Notes under the pieces: model-generated
Seen by the model: only the letters and a program-made list of their open reading frames with translations
Told to the model about the DNA's origin: nothing
The model's database searches: none
Part shown: positions 14,844 through 24,065 of the stretch, in pieces
Layout: each line of letters opens with the position of its first letter
How positions within the stretch are numbered: the first letter of the stretch is position 1
Origin: UMGS1994 sp944386155
GTDB lineage: Bacteria > Bacillota > Clostridia > TANB77 > CAG-508
Length of the DNA: 64,000 bases
Assembly (NCBI GenBank): GCA_963931085.1
Contig: OZ006973.1
Span: 248,001-312,000, forward strand
Direction: 5' to 3'
Made by a program: the position numbers and the translations under genes

Positions 14844-14876
14844 AGATATTTATCTATGTATTTTTGAGTGTGCTTA
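14844..14876 (+). other. 3' arm of the 23S precursor processing stem
   Basis: Pairs with 11824-11855, bracketing 23S. Confidence 0.75.
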
Positions 14877-14895
14877 ATAAAGCATACAAAAAATT

Positions 14896-15012
14896 TCTGG
14901 TGACTATGACCTAAGAGGAAATACCTGTACCCATTCCGAACACAGAAGTCAAGCTCCTAGGTGCCGAAGATACTTGTGGGTTACCCTGCTGGGAAAATAG
15001 GTTGTTGCCAGT
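14896..15012 (+). rRNA. rrf: 5S ribosomal RNA
   Basis: Terminal helix ctggtgac / gttgccag, with the conserved loop segments acccattccgaacacagaagtcaagc and the tgctggg 3' region. About 115 bases. Exact ends are approximate. Confidence 0.93.
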
Positions 15013-15027
15013 TTTTTTATTTTATTT

Positions 15028-15080
15028 AAAAACCAGAAAATAGGATTAATATTTAGTCTTATTTTGTGGTTTTTTCTTTT
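15028..15080 (+). terminator. rrn operon terminator
   Basis: Long hairpin: AAAAACCAGAAAATA pairs with the segment ending TATTTTGTGGTTTTT, followed by a T-rich tail. It lies 16 bases after 5S. Confidence 0.8.
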
Positions 15081-15096
15081 TTTAAATTTAAAATAC

Positions 15097-15124
15097 TTGA
15101 TATATTTAGTGTATATGATAAAAT
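15097..15124 (+). promoter_or_regulatory. Promoter for the 15167-18326 genes
   Basis: TTGATA (15097-15102), 16-base spacer, TAAAAT (15119-15124). The first gene starts 42 bases further on behind caggag. Confidence 0.6.
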
Positions 15125-15166
15125 TTATTAAACAAAAGATATAATTTTAATTTTCAGGAGATAAAA

Positions 15167-16201
15167 ATGAGTGCATTTATTGACTATTTTAAACAAATAG
15201 CAAGAGGCGAAAACTTATCTAAAGATATTATAGAAAAAAGATATAGAGAATTTTTAAATTTTATATATAAATTAAAAGCAACAGATGAAGAAAGAACAAA
15301 AGAATTAATTAAATTAAGATTTGATTATCTTGTAACTTCAAAAATAATTTCAGACAGCACAAATAGTTTAAATTTTAGTGATATTAAAAACGAATATGAT
15401 AAAATTTGCATTTTAGCTGATAAAAGAAAAAACGAATTAAATAATATGGCTAGATTAAAATATGAAAAAACTAATCCTTATAGAAATTTAAATATTCCAC
15501 AAAATGCAGATAATTATAGAATTAACACTTCATATGGACTTCAAATAGAAAATTTAAATAAAAGTTTAGAAAAAGAAGAAAACGCCATTAATATAGATTT
15601 AGAAAATGTTATTTCAATTTATGCATATTATATGCTTTATACAGAAGCAAGAGAAAATCTATTAGATGAAGATAAAAGAAGATATATTGACGAAGAAATT
15701 AGCCTTGGCTTTAATCCAAATCAAGAACTTGTAAATAGTAATAATGTATTAGTTTCTAATTTAAAATATATAGCATATGACAAAAATAAAATATCATATC
15801 AAATGAAGAATAAATATGGAGATATAATAATTTTTGAACATGTTGGAAATCTAGAATTTGGACAATTTGGAAAAAAACATCCACTTTTTAAAGACAGAAC
15901 AACACTTCAAAATTATCATATACATAAGATTTATAATAGTAAAAAAGATCAAGATGGAAATATATTAGAAAAAGATTTTAATATATTTACATATTTAAAT
16001 ATAAATCAAATGTCATTAGATGAGGATTTTACAAGAGCTCATGCAAATTTATTATTTTCAGATGTTAACTTAAATGAAGCAATTAAACATAATGGTGGCT
16101 ATGTTGGAGAAGTAGAGTATGATGATAATGGTAATGTCTGTATAGTTCACGAGAGTGATAAATTAAGTGCGTGTATAGAATTTAATAAACAAAAGATATA
16201 A
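15167..16201 (+). CDS. Hypothetical protein, short member of a paralogous pair
   Basis: I do not recognise this family. 344 aa, charged, no signal peptide or membrane segment, so probably cytoplasmic. The C-terminal 150 residues match the C-terminal part of the next gene: both have an antiparallel-strand-like region (KYGDIIIFEHVGNLEFG versus a similar block), a stretch on resuming fields after FTYLNI or FRVFSP, and the shared ending FSDxxLxxAxxxNGGxxxxVEY. Residues about 103-176 (NPYRNLNI ... LLDEDKRRYID) loosely resemble the first and last helices of a J-domain but lack HPD, so that reading is only a guess. Start ATG 15167 has a caggag Shine-Dalgarno. Confidence 0.75.
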   Translation: MSAFIDYFKQIARGENLSKDIIEKRYREFLNFIYKLKATDEERTKELIKLRFDYLVTSKIISDSTNSLNFSDIKNEYDKICILADKRKNELNNMARLKYEKTNPYRNLNIPQNADNYRINTSYGLQIENLNKSLEKEENAINIDLENVISIYAYYMLYTEARENLLDEDKRRYIDEEISLGFNPNQELVNSNNVLVSNLKYIAYDKNKISYQMKNKYGDIIIFEHVGNLEFGQFGKKHPLFKDRTTLQNYHIHKIYNSKKDQDGNILEKDFNIFTYLNINQMSLDEDFTRAHANLLFSDVNLNEAIKHNGGYVGEVEYDDNGNVCIVHESDKLSACIEFNKQKI

Positions 16202-16217
16202 ATTTAAAGGAGGAATT

Positions 16218-18326
16218 ATGTATTCTTTATATGATAGAGTAAATTATAAAAAGCAATTAGTAGACAAGTCAAAAAATTATTTTGATTTTGATATACTAGA
16301 TGAACAATATAGAAAATTTATTGATGGATTTTTTAGAGGGACTATTTCTGAAAAGGATAAGGTTATTTTATATGCTTCAAAGGCTTATTCAGATTTAAAT
16401 AGATTATTACATCTAAATGATGGAAAAATTACTATGCCAAGAAATATTGTTTTAGGAGAAAGTGTTTCTAATATGGCAGATGAAATGGAAAAAGATCCAA
16501 ATTTATATTTAGCATATTTTAATTCATTACTATCAATGGGAAATGGAGTTCTTACAGTGAGTGAATTAAAAGAAAGAGTTGCCAGGTTTTTTACTCTTCC
16601 AGAATTTTCAGAAGAACAATCACCAGAAATAAAAAGACAGAAAGTTTGTGCATTATATGCTGCTTCAGGAACTTTAACAGAAATAATAGAGGAAAATAAT
16701 GGTGTATTAAAAAACACAGATAGATTAAGAGATATAGAATCAAAGACATTTTATGCAAAAAAAGCTACTTTAGAAGAATTATCAGACGAAGATAGAAGTT
16801 TATATGAAAGATTAAATCAGGTTAAAATAAATGGAATAAAAAACTTTTTACCAGTAATTTTATTAAAACCTCAAAATGGAGTAATATCTATAGATTCAGT
16901 CCAAGAAGAATATAATAGATTATTAGGAATTGAAGTTTTTGGACCAAATATGGATTTTAAAACAAAAGTAGAATTTGAAAAAATATATGCTGCAATTCAA
17001 TATACTTTATTAGAAAGAGACGGTGCAATAGATTACAATAGTAGAGATTTAATATTTAGAGACTATTTTAAAAATATTTCTAAAGTAGAAGGTGAAGCAA
17101 CGATTTCTGCTATATTATCTAGTAGAGATTCTTTTTCTGAAGAATCTTTGGCAGAGTTATTTGGAGAATCAATGAAAAAAGATGAGACAGATGAGATAAA
17201 AGCAAAAGAAACTTCAGTAGATTTTGAAATTGCATATTGTGCAATTGTAAATGAAATAAAAAGAAGAGGTGGAAGTTGTTCTTCAAAAGAAGCAAAAGAA
17301 GCGTATAAAAGAGCATTAGACACAATAGAAAGATATAGAGTAGATTATAGAAAAAGAACAAGAAGTCCATTTCTAGTTTTTCCAAAACATGAACCTGGAA
17401 AAGAGGATGAAATATACTTAAGTTTACTAAATGAAACAACGACAAATATGGAAGAAAATGCATCAACAAACAATATAGAGTGGTTATGTGAGTCTGTTGG
17501 AAGAATAAAAGCTATTAGAGAATTATATGATATTATAAAAAATCCTATTAAAAGAAGAGAATTAGATGATGTAAAATATGAAGTAAATGCAAGAGAATCA
17601 ATTACAGGAGCTGAAGTGTGTGAATTACAATATTTAAAAAATGCAGAAAACAGTTCAATAGTTACAATTGAAAATTCCGCAGGTGATGAAATAGAAGTAA
17701 TAGAGCTTGGAAAACTAGGATATGCAACACTAAGACAGCCTGATGGAAAACCAACTTTTACAGATAGTATGACTATAAAAGAATATGAAATTAAAAAGAC
17801 ATATTTAAGTGAACAAGAAAAAGATGCAGCTCCACTTGCAAGAACATTTAGAGTATTTTCACCAAGAATAGATGGAAGTTTAATTTTAAAAGATAAAACA
17901 ATACAAAAAATATATGCAGATCAAATTTTTTCTGATATGAGTTTAGAAGCTGCTTTAGAATTTAATGGAGGAGCTATTGCTACAGTAGAATATTCAAGAA
18001 CAGATAAAGGATTAGTGCCACAAATTTCATTTGATGAGAATATGGTAGGTGCATGTAGAAAGATGAATAGAATGTTAGATGAATATGCAGAAGCTGAAGA
18101 TAAAAAAGGAGTTAAAAGATTTTTTGCTAAAAAAATACAAAATGGTTCTTTAGTTGGAAATTCTAATATTCCATTAAGCAATGGATATGCAAGTAAAATA
18201 ATGGGTCATACAAATGGTTCTATCTCAGAAAATGATGTTTTATTTGCTTTTGAATGGTCTGATATTGAAAAGAAACGTACAATATTTGATTTAATAGCAA
18301 GATCTCGTGTTTTAGATAAAAGGTAG
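16218..18326 (+). CDS. Hypothetical protein, long member of the paralogous pair
   Basis: Unknown family, 702 aa, soluble, highly charged. The last ~230 residues parallel the C-terminal half of the preceding protein, ending in FSDMSLEAALEFNGGAIATVEY, against FSDVNLNEAIKHNGGYVGEVEY upstream. The N-terminal ~450 residues are largely helical by composition and include no motif I can name. It starts 17 bases after the first gene with aaaggagg, so the two form an operon. The flavin reductase-like gene follows after 8 bases. Cotranscription and shared ancestry suggest one common function, which the sequence does not reveal. Confidence 0.75.
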   Translation: MYSLYDRVNYKKQLVDKSKNYFDFDILDEQYRKFIDGFFRGTISEKDKVILYASKAYSDLNRLLHLNDGKITMPRNIVLGESVSNMADEMEKDPNLYLAYFNSLLSMGNGVLTVSELKERVARFFTLPEFSEEQSPEIKRQKVCALYAASGTLTEIIEENNGVLKNTDRLRDIESKTFYAKKATLEELSDEDRSLYERLNQVKINGIKNFLPVILLKPQNGVISIDSVQEEYNRLLGIEVFGPNMDFKTKVEFEKIYAAIQYTLLERDGAIDYNSRDLIFRDYFKNISKVEGEATISAILSSRDSFSEESLAELFGESMKKDETDEIKAKETSVDFEIAYCAIVNEIKRRGGSCSSKEAKEAYKRALDTIERYRVDYRKRTRSPFLVFPKHEPGKEDEIYLSLLNETTTNMEENASTNNIEWLCESVGRIKAIRELYDIIKNPIKRRELDDVKYEVNARESITGAEVCELQYLKNAENSSIVTIENSAGDEIEVIELGKLGYATLRQPDGKPTFTDSMTIKEYEIKKTYLSEQEKDAAPLARTFRVFSPRIDGSLILKDKTIQKIYADQIFSDMSLEAALEFNGGAIATVEYSRTDKGLVPQISFDENMVGACRKMNRMLDEYAEAEDKKGVKRFFAKKIQNGSLVGNSNIPLSNGYASKIMGHTNGSISENDVLFAFEWSDIEKKRTIFDLIARSRVLDKR

Positions 18327-18334
18327 GAGAAAAT

Positions 18335-18940
18335 ATGGGAAAAGTTTTATGGAAAGCAGGTACATTTGAATATCCAATCCCTGCTGTAATGGTAAGCTTA
18401 GGAACAATGGAAAAATCTAATATAATAACAGTAGCATGGACTGGGATATTATGTACAAATCCAGCAAAAGTATATATATCTGTAAGAAAAGAAAGATATT
18501 CATATAATATAATTAAAGAGACTGGTGAATTTGTTATAAATCTTACTACAAAAGATTTAGCATATGCTACTGATTGGTGTGGAGTAAGAAGCGGATCAAA
18601 GTATGATAAATTTAAAGAAATGAAATTAACAAAACAAAAAGCAAACTTTGTAAAATGTCCGATGATTAAAGAATCTCCTGTCTCTATAGAGTGTAGAGTA
18701 TCAGAGATAAAAGAATTAGGGTCACATCATATGTTTATTGCTGATGTTTTAGGAATTAATGCAGATGAAAAGTATATTGATGAAAAAGGTGCTTTTGATA
18801 TAAGTAAATGTAATTTGATAGCATATGCAAATGGGGGATATTATCCTTTAGCTAAAAAGATAGGAAAGTTTGGATTTTCGGTTCAAAAAAAGAAGAAAAA
18901 TAAAAAATCAAAAAAAGATAATAAGAATATTAAAAATTAG
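18335..18940 (+). CDS. Flavin reductase-like FMN-binding protein
   Basis: Flavin reductase-like (FMN-binding split barrel) family, 201 aa. Typical N-terminal strands (PAVMVSLGTMEKSNIITVAWTG), then TNPAKVYISVRKERYSYNII and EFVINLTTKDLAYATDWCGVRSG, matching the family that binds FMN and reduces flavin or small quinone-type substrates. The C-terminus carries an unusual Lys-rich extension (QKKKKNKKSKKD). It starts 8 bases after the unknown pair and is probably in their operon. Substrate unknown. Confidence 0.85.
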   Translation: MGKVLWKAGTFEYPIPAVMVSLGTMEKSNIITVAWTGILCTNPAKVYISVRKERYSYNIIKETGEFVINLTTKDLAYATDWCGVRSGSKYDKFKEMKLTKQKANFVKCPMIKESPVSIECRVSEIKELGSHHMFIADVLGINADEKYIDEKGAFDISKCNLIAYANGGYYPLAKKIGKFGFSVQKKKKNKKSKKDNKNIKN

Positions 18941-19008
18941 TAAAAAATAGAATTTATAGGCAAGTAACATAAAAAATAATTTAATAATAAATGTAGATTA
19001 TAAATTAT

Positions 19009-19042
19009 AAGATTGAGAGAAAGTATCCTCAATCTTTTTTTA
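19009..19042 (+). terminator. Terminator after the flavin reductase-like gene
   Basis: Stem AAGATTGAG / CTCAATCTT with a 10-base loop and a run of T. Confidence 0.8.
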
Positions 19043-19061
19043 TTACATATCTATTACATAT
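19041..19061 (+). promoter_or_regulatory. Tandem 11-base-spaced repeats upstream of the sensor kinase
   Basis: TATTACATAT occurs twice (19041-19050 and 19052-19061), one helical turn apart, directly upstream of the kinase promoter. The period and TTACA core resemble PhoP-type direct-repeat boxes, which would fit autoregulation of a PhoR-like kinase. This is inference. Confidence 0.4.
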
Positions 19062-19073
19062 TGACAATAATAC

Positions 19074-19101
19074 TTGAAAATTACGCAATTAGTGATATAA
19101 T
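19074..19101 (+). promoter_or_regulatory. Promoter of the sensor kinase gene
   Basis: TTGAAA (19074-19079), 16-base spacer, TATAAT (19096-19101), 25 bases before the ATG. Confidence 0.65.
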
Positions 19102-19126
19102 AAACCAAACAAGTATGAGGTAAATT

Positions 19127-20593
19127 ATGTTAAAGAATATTCAAATAAAAATAGTTCTTATTTTCATGATTTTAGGGATGGCAATACTTGCTTTTTTAGG
19201 TATAAGTTTTGCAAGTCAATTAAACGATATAAGTAGTAGTTTATCTGGAGTAGAAAACGTTTCTCAAATAATTGAGTTACAATTGGAAAAGACTAAAATA
19301 CTTACATTGACATCTATTGGAGTGTTTGGAGTAATATCTGCAATTATAGGTGCATTTATATTAAAATCTATAATCGCTCCTATGACTAAGCTTATTAAGC
19401 ATGCAGAGCTTATAGCTGGTAATGAAAAAACAGGTGAAAAGTATTTAAGTGAAGATAAAAATGAAGTAACAGGTATTACCAAAGCCTTTGGAATGATACA
19501 TGATGAACTACAAGAAAATTTAAAAGAAGTTTCAAGACAGAAAAAGCAAATTGAGACAATTTTATTGCACATGACAGATGGTATTATTGCATTTAACATT
19601 AAAGGAGAAATTATTCATATTAATGTAGCTGCAAAAGAATTGCTAGAAATATCTGATAGTGAAGATACTTTTTCAAAGATTTTTAACAAGCTTGGCATGG
19701 ATATAAATATGGAAAAGATAATATACTTAGAAGATATGGCTTCTACTGAACAGAGAATTGAAGTTGGTGAAAAGACATTAAATTTGTTTTTCGCACCATT
19801 CAAAAATGAAAGCGAGCTACCAGGAGGATTAATAGTAGTAATTCAAGATATAACAGGACATGTTAAATTAGATACTATGAGAACTGAATTTGTAGCAGAT
19901 GTATCACATGAATTAAAAACTCCTATAACTTCAATATTGGGATATGCAGATACTCTTTTAGAAGGTGGTTGTTCTGAAGAAGATGAAAAAAAATTCTTAG
20001 AAAGAATATCAACTCAAGCTAAAAGAATGTCAGAGCTTGTAAGTGATTTGCTTACATTATCAAGATATGATACAGGAATGATCATAACGGAAAAAACTGA
20101 ATTTGATTTAGGTGAACTTGTAAAATCTGTGTATGATTCATTATCATTTGAAATAGAACAAAAACACCATAAAGCAGAATGCTTTGTTACAGCAAATGTT
20201 CCACCTGTATATGCAGATAGATCTGGAATAGAAAGAGTTGTTATTAATATTTTAACAAATGCAATTAAATATACTAAAGAGGGTGGATACATTAAAATAT
20301 ATGTTGGATTTGTTTATAATGATGCATACATAAAAATTATTGATAATGGAATTGGAATTGCTGAAGATGAAATAGATAAAGTATTCGAGAGATTTTACAG
20401 AGTTGATAAGGCAAGAACAAGAGAAATGGGCGGAACTGGACTTGGACTTTCGATTGCTAAAGAAATACTTGATAAAAACGATTCGAAAATAGATATAAAA
20501 AGTGAACTTGGAAAAGGTACAGAAGTTGTAATTAGAATTCCAACAAAACAAAAAAATGATAAAGTAAATAATGTTACAAAAGAAAATTTATAA
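19127..20593 (+). CDS. Membrane sensor histidine kinase, PhoR/WalK-like
   Basis: Two membrane segments (about 8-27 and 58-78) with only a ~30-residue outside loop, then a HAMP region, a PAS domain (MTDGIIAFNIKGEIIHINVAA) and the kinase core: phospho-acceptor His261 in DVSHELKTP, N box NILTNAIKYT, and G boxes DNGIGIAEDE and GTGLGLSIAKE. The architecture is that of PhoR/WalK kinases, which sense through the membrane or PAS domain and phosphorylate an OmpR-type regulator. No response regulator gene is adjacent, so it is an orphan here. Start ATG 19127 behind tatgagg. The downstream genes follow closely. Confidence 0.92.
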   Translation: MLKNIQIKIVLIFMILGMAILAFLGISFASQLNDISSSLSGVENVSQIIELQLEKTKILTLTSIGVFGVISAIIGAFILKSIIAPMTKLIKHAELIAGNEKTGEKYLSEDKNEVTGITKAFGMIHDELQENLKEVSRQKKQIETILLHMTDGIIAFNIKGEIIHINVAAKELLEISDSEDTFSKIFNKLGMDINMEKIIYLEDMASTEQRIEVGEKTLNLFFAPFKNESELPGGLIVVIQDITGHVKLDTMRTEFVADVSHELKTPITSILGYADTLLEGGCSEEDEKKFLERISTQAKRMSELVSDLLTLSRYDTGMIITEKTEFDLGELVKSVYDSLSFEIEQKHHKAECFVTANVPPVYADRSGIERVVINILTNAIKYTKEGGYIKIYVGFVYNDAYIKIIDNGIGIAEDEIDKVFERFYRVDKARTREMGGTGLGLSIAKEILDKNDSKIDIKSELGKGTEVVIRIPTKQKNDKVNNVTKENL

Positions 20594-20611
20594 AAGGAAA
20601 TGGTGGTTTGT

Positions 20612-21514
20612 ATGAGAGAATTATTAGAATCAAGCGTTATTGCTGAAAGTAAAGTTGTTTTTATTATATTGTTTGCAGTTATAATAGTATTAATATTATT
20701 AATTACTTATCAAATTGATAATATGCCTAAAAAGGTTAAAAAAAGAAGAACAAATGAAGAAAAGAATAAAGATATAGAAGAATATGAAGAGAATAAATCT
20801 GAAGAAAAGATGGAAGATACTCAAAATCTATTTACTGAAACTAAAGAAGAACCTTTACAAGATTTTTCTACAGACGAAAATAACGAAGAAGATATTTTTG
20901 TAGATAATAAAGAAAATGACAAAATATATGGTGAAGAAGATAAAAGCGATTATAAAGAATGGTTAAAAGATGATGAGGATTTGCTTTTAAATGATATTAA
21001 GAATGAAGATAGTGCTAAAGATTTAGAAAAAGATGCAGATGATTTAAACGAGATAGATAATCTTGAAAATCAAGATGAAGAAGATGATGATATAGATATT
21101 TATTCTTATGATAAAAACTTATATGAAAACGATAAAGATGATATAGGGGAAGAGATTTATAATACTGATTTAAATGATGAAAAAGATGAAATAGATGAAA
21201 AAGATAATAAAGAAGATTCTGATTTTTCATGGGGAAATGATATTGAGGATGAAAATGAGAAAGTAGAAGATAAAGAAAATGAAAATTCAGATGTAGATTT
21301 ACTAGAAAACAAGGAAGATGATATATTTTCTTTTGATGATGGAAATACAGAAGATACAGATAATGTAGAAGAAAAATTAGAAGAAAAAGTAGCAGAAGAA
21401 TTAGTAGAAGAAAAGCCAGTTAAAAAGACAGCAAAAAGAACAACAAAAAAATCAACAGCAAAGAAAACAACTTCTAAAAAAACATCTACAACTCGAAAAA
21501 CAAAAAAAGATTAA
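20612..21514 (+). CDS. Membrane-anchored polyampholyte with histone-like Lys/Thr tail
   Basis: No family recognised. One N-terminal membrane segment (VVFIILFAVIIVLILLIT), a basic patch (PKKVKKRR), then about 200 residues dominated by Glu, Asp, Asn and Lys with repeated EDxxDxEN-type blocks (certainly disordered), and finally a tail of KKxTAKRTTKKSTAKK type like eukaryotic histone H1 or bacterial AlgP/Hc1 tails. I place the start at ATG 20612 because ggtgg lies five bases upstream; the ATG at 20600 is too close to its aagga. It sits between the kinase and signal peptidase genes. A membrane-tethered nucleic acid or polyanion binder is a reasonable guess, not a conclusion. Confidence 0.7.
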   Translation: MRELLESSVIAESKVVFIILFAVIIVLILLITYQIDNMPKKVKKRRTNEEKNKDIEEYEENKSEEKMEDTQNLFTETKEEPLQDFSTDENNEEDIFVDNKENDKIYGEEDKSDYKEWLKDDEDLLLNDIKNEDSAKDLEKDADDLNEIDNLENQDEEDDDIDIYSYDKNLYENDKDDIGEEIYNTDLNDEKDEIDEKDNKEDSDFSWGNDIEDENEKVEDKENENSDVDLLENKEDDIFSFDDGNTEDTDNVEEKLEEKVAEELVEEKPVKKTAKRTTKKSTAKKTTSKKTSTTRKTKKD

Positions 21515-21545
21515 TTTTAAACAAAAATGAAAAGAGGTATATAAA

Positions 21546-22181
21546 TTGAATCCAAAAGTTAAGAATGCTATAGAATGGGGTTACTGTTTTATAATTGCAG
21601 TTATACTTGCAATTACAGTTAGATATTTCGTTGGAACTCCAACAGTTGTTAAACAAGTTTCAATGCAACCAACTTTTGTAGAAAATGAAAGACTTATTTT
21701 AAATAGATTAGCAGTTACATTTAATCATGAATGGAAAAGAGGAGAAATTATAACATTTGAAGCACCAAGTACTACTATGGTATCTTTAGAAGATGCTGAT
21801 TTATCTAATCCAGTTGCTAAATATGAAAATTCACCTGATTCATTATTTGGAAAATTTACATACTATGTTTTAGAATGGAATAAAATGAGTTATATTAAAA
21901 GAATCATTGGACTTCCAGGAGAGCATGTTCAAATAAGAGACGGAAAAGTATATATTAATGGTGAAGAACTACAAGAAAGTTATCTGCACGGTGTGGAAAC
22001 TGGGGATATGAATGGTGTATTTACAGATATTATTGTACCAGAAAATTGTGTTTTCGTTATGGGAGATAATAGACCACATAGTACTGATAGTAGATGTTTT
22101 GGATGTGTACCAATGGAAAAGATTGAAGGTAAAGTAGTATTTAGATTTTGGCCATTAAATAGATTTGGAAGTGTAGATTAG
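21546..22181 (+). CDS. lepB: Signal peptidase I
   Basis: Type I signal peptidase, membrane-anchored Ser/Lys protease cleaving Sec and Tat signal peptides. One N-terminal membrane segment, catalytic Ser39 in VSMQPTF, general-base Lys118 in YIKRIIGLPGE, and the C-terminal box GDNRPHSTDSR. 211 aa, slightly longer than typical gram-positive SipS because of an insert between the first two boxes. Start appears to be TTG 21546 with aagaggta. In operon spacing with holB (11 bases). Confidence 0.95.
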   Translation: MNPKVKNAIEWGYCFIIAVILAITVRYFVGTPTVVKQVSMQPTFVENERLILNRLAVTFNHEWKRGEIITFEAPSTTMVSLEDADLSNPVAKYENSPDSLFGKFTYYVLEWNKMSYIKRIIGLPGEHVQIRDGKVYINGEELQESYLHGVETGDMNGVFTDIIVPENCVFVMGDNRPHSTDSRCFGCVPMEKIEGKVVFRFWPLNRFGSVD

Positions 22182-22192
22182 GAGAGATAAAT

Positions 22193-23110
22193 TTGATATT
22201 TAACAATATAATTGGTAATGATGCAGTTAAAAATGATTTGAAAAAAGCAATAGAACATAATTTAATAAGTCATAGCTATATATTTCAAGGAACAGAAGGC
22301 ATTGGAAAAATATTATTTGCAAAAGATTTTGCAAAATCAATTTTATGTGAGAATAAAACTGGAGAAGATAACTGCAAATCTTGTATAATGTTTGATTCAA
22401 ATAATCACCCTGATTTTATATTATTAAATGAAAATGAAGAAGCAATAAAAATAGATGAAATTAGAGAATTTATTAAAAAGGTAATTGAAAAACCAATAAT
22501 ATCTAAAAATAAAGTATGTATAATAAATGCAGCTGATAAGATGACAAAAGATGCTCAAAATTGTTTATTAAAAACATTAGAAGAACCACCAGAGTATATG
22601 ACGATTATATTAATTTCTTCAAATGAAAATCTTTTACTTACAACAATAAAATCTAGATGTACAAAAATTCAATTTAATAGATTATCTAATGAAGAAATAA
22701 GAGAATATATAAAAAAAGATACTAATATAAATTTAGATGAATTTAATTTTAATACTATTAAATATTTAAATGGAAGTATCAAAAAAATTAATGATATATT
22801 AAATAATAAAGATACATACTTAAACATAGAAAGATTTTTAAAAGGAACAAAAGAAAAGAGTAAATTAGAATTTTATTTAGAGGGAAAAATCATATATGAT
22901 AAAGATAAAATATATGATTTTTTAGAGTTTATGATAAGTGTTTTATATGATTTAGGTCTAAAAGATTCTGATTTTTTAAATGGAATACAAATTGTACAAA
23001 ATACAATTAATAAATTAAAATCAAATAATAATTTTGATATGAGTATAGACAATATGCTATTTAAAATATGGGAGGGAGTTAATGAAAACAATAATTGGCG
23101 TAAGATTTAA
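22193..23110 (+). CDS. holB: DNA polymerase III delta' subunit
   Basis: Clamp-loader AAA+ subunit. P-loop-like GTEGIGK near residue 35, a Zn-binding cluster (Cys residues near 50-65, CKSC), and the LLKTLEEPPEYMTIILIS segment with TIKSRC sensor 1/Arg-finger region typical of DnaX/HolB. 305 aa, so the C-terminal domain is short as in many clostridia. TTG start at 22193 with ggagag. Its 3' end overlaps the next gene by 29 bases, indicating translational coupling. Confidence 0.9.
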   Translation: MIFNNIIGNDAVKNDLKKAIEHNLISHSYIFQGTEGIGKILFAKDFAKSILCENKTGEDNCKSCIMFDSNNHPDFILLNENEEAIKIDEIREFIKKVIEKPIISKNKVCIINAADKMTKDAQNCLLKTLEEPPEYMTIILISSNENLLLTTIKSRCTKIQFNRLSNEEIREYIKKDTNINLDEFNFNTIKYLNGSIKKINDILNNKDTYLNIERFLKGTKEKSKLEFYLEGKIIYDKDKIYDFLEFMISVLYDLGLKDSDFLNGIQIVQNTINKLKSNNNFDMSIDNMLFKIWEGVNENNNWRKI

Positions 23111-24005
23111 AAAGACAGGAAAAATATATTATTTTGATCCAAATGGACTTGAAATAGAAAAAGGAATGCCTGTTATAGTAGAGACAGCTATGGGGGATGA
23201 ATATGGAGAGACGGTAATTGCAAATAAAGAAATAGAAGAAGAAAAATTAACTAACCCACTAAAGAATGTTATAAGAATTGCAACAGATAAAGATAAAAAA
23301 ATGTATCAAGAATACAAAGCAAAAGAAGATAAAGCTATGAAAAAATGTGAAGAAAAGATAAAAAAGCATGGCTTAGAGATGAAACTTATAGATTGTGAGT
23401 ACAAGTTTGATGGCTCTAAATTAATTTTTTACTTTACAGCAGATGGAAGAATAGACTTTAGAGAACTTGTTAAAGATTTAGCAGCTATATTTAAAACAAG
23501 AATAGAATTAAGACAAATAGGTGTACGTGACGAAGTTAAAAGAATTGGCGGAAATGGAATGTGTGGAAGAGAACTTTGTTGTTGCACATTTTTAGGAAAC
23601 TTTGAAACAGTTTCAATTAAAATGGCAAAAGAACAAAATATATCATTAAATCCATCTAAAATTTCTGGAAATTGTGGTAGACTTATGTGTTGCTTGAAAT
23701 ATGAGCAAGAAGTATATGAGGAAAAACTTAAAAGACTTCCTAAAATAGGCGCTATTGTAAAATGTGAAGAAGGTACAGGAGAAGTTTGTGGAATAGAAAC
23801 TTTAAAAGAAATAATAAAAGTAAAATTAACAGACGGAGAAGATACTTTCTATAGAAGATATAAACTAGAAGATATAGAAATCATAAAAGATGCAGAAGAA
23901 GATGAGAATAATCTTGATGTAGAAAGTCAAGAAGATTTAGAAGAATTAGAAAAACTAGAAAAATTAGAAGAAATAGATAGCAAAAATAATTCAGATGATA
24001 TATAA
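23082..24005 (+). CDS. ricT: PSP1-domain protein, RicT/YaaT-like
   Basis: PSP1 C-terminal-domain protein. In Bacillus subtilis RicT (YaaT) forms the Y-complex with RicA and RicF, which acts with RNase Y and affects sporulation and mRNA processing. Visible here: an N-terminal region starting IGVRFKKTGKIYYFDP, DGRIDFRELVKDLA, and the cysteine-rich signature GMCGRELCCCTF...GNCGRLMCCLKYE. In known Ric proteins such cysteines bind an Fe-S cluster. holB-yaaT gene order is the same as in Bacillus. The acidic C-terminal tail is not conserved. Start ATG 23082 with gggagg lies within holB. Confidence 0.9.
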   Translation: MKTIIGVRFKKTGKIYYFDPNGLEIEKGMPVIVETAMGDEYGETVIANKEIEEEKLTNPLKNVIRIATDKDKKMYQEYKAKEDKAMKKCEEKIKKHGLEMKLIDCEYKFDGSKLIFYFTADGRIDFRELVKDLAAIFKTRIELRQIGVRDEVKRIGGNGMCGRELCCCTFLGNFETVSIKMAKEQNISLNPSKISGNCGRLMCCLKYEQEVYEEKLKRLPKIGAIVKCEEGTGEVCGIETLKEIIKVKLTDGEDTFYRRYKLEDIEIIKDAEEDENNLDVESQEDLEELEKLEKLEEIDSKNNSDDI

Positions 24006-24065
24006 GTTATATTTACAAAAGAACTTATTAATATACGTATGATAATTTGCAGTTTGGGGAGAGAA

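Noticed and set aside
20600..20611. Earlier ATG for the polyampholyte gene
   Set aside because: The Shine-Dalgarno is one base from this ATG; the start at 20612 has good spacing.
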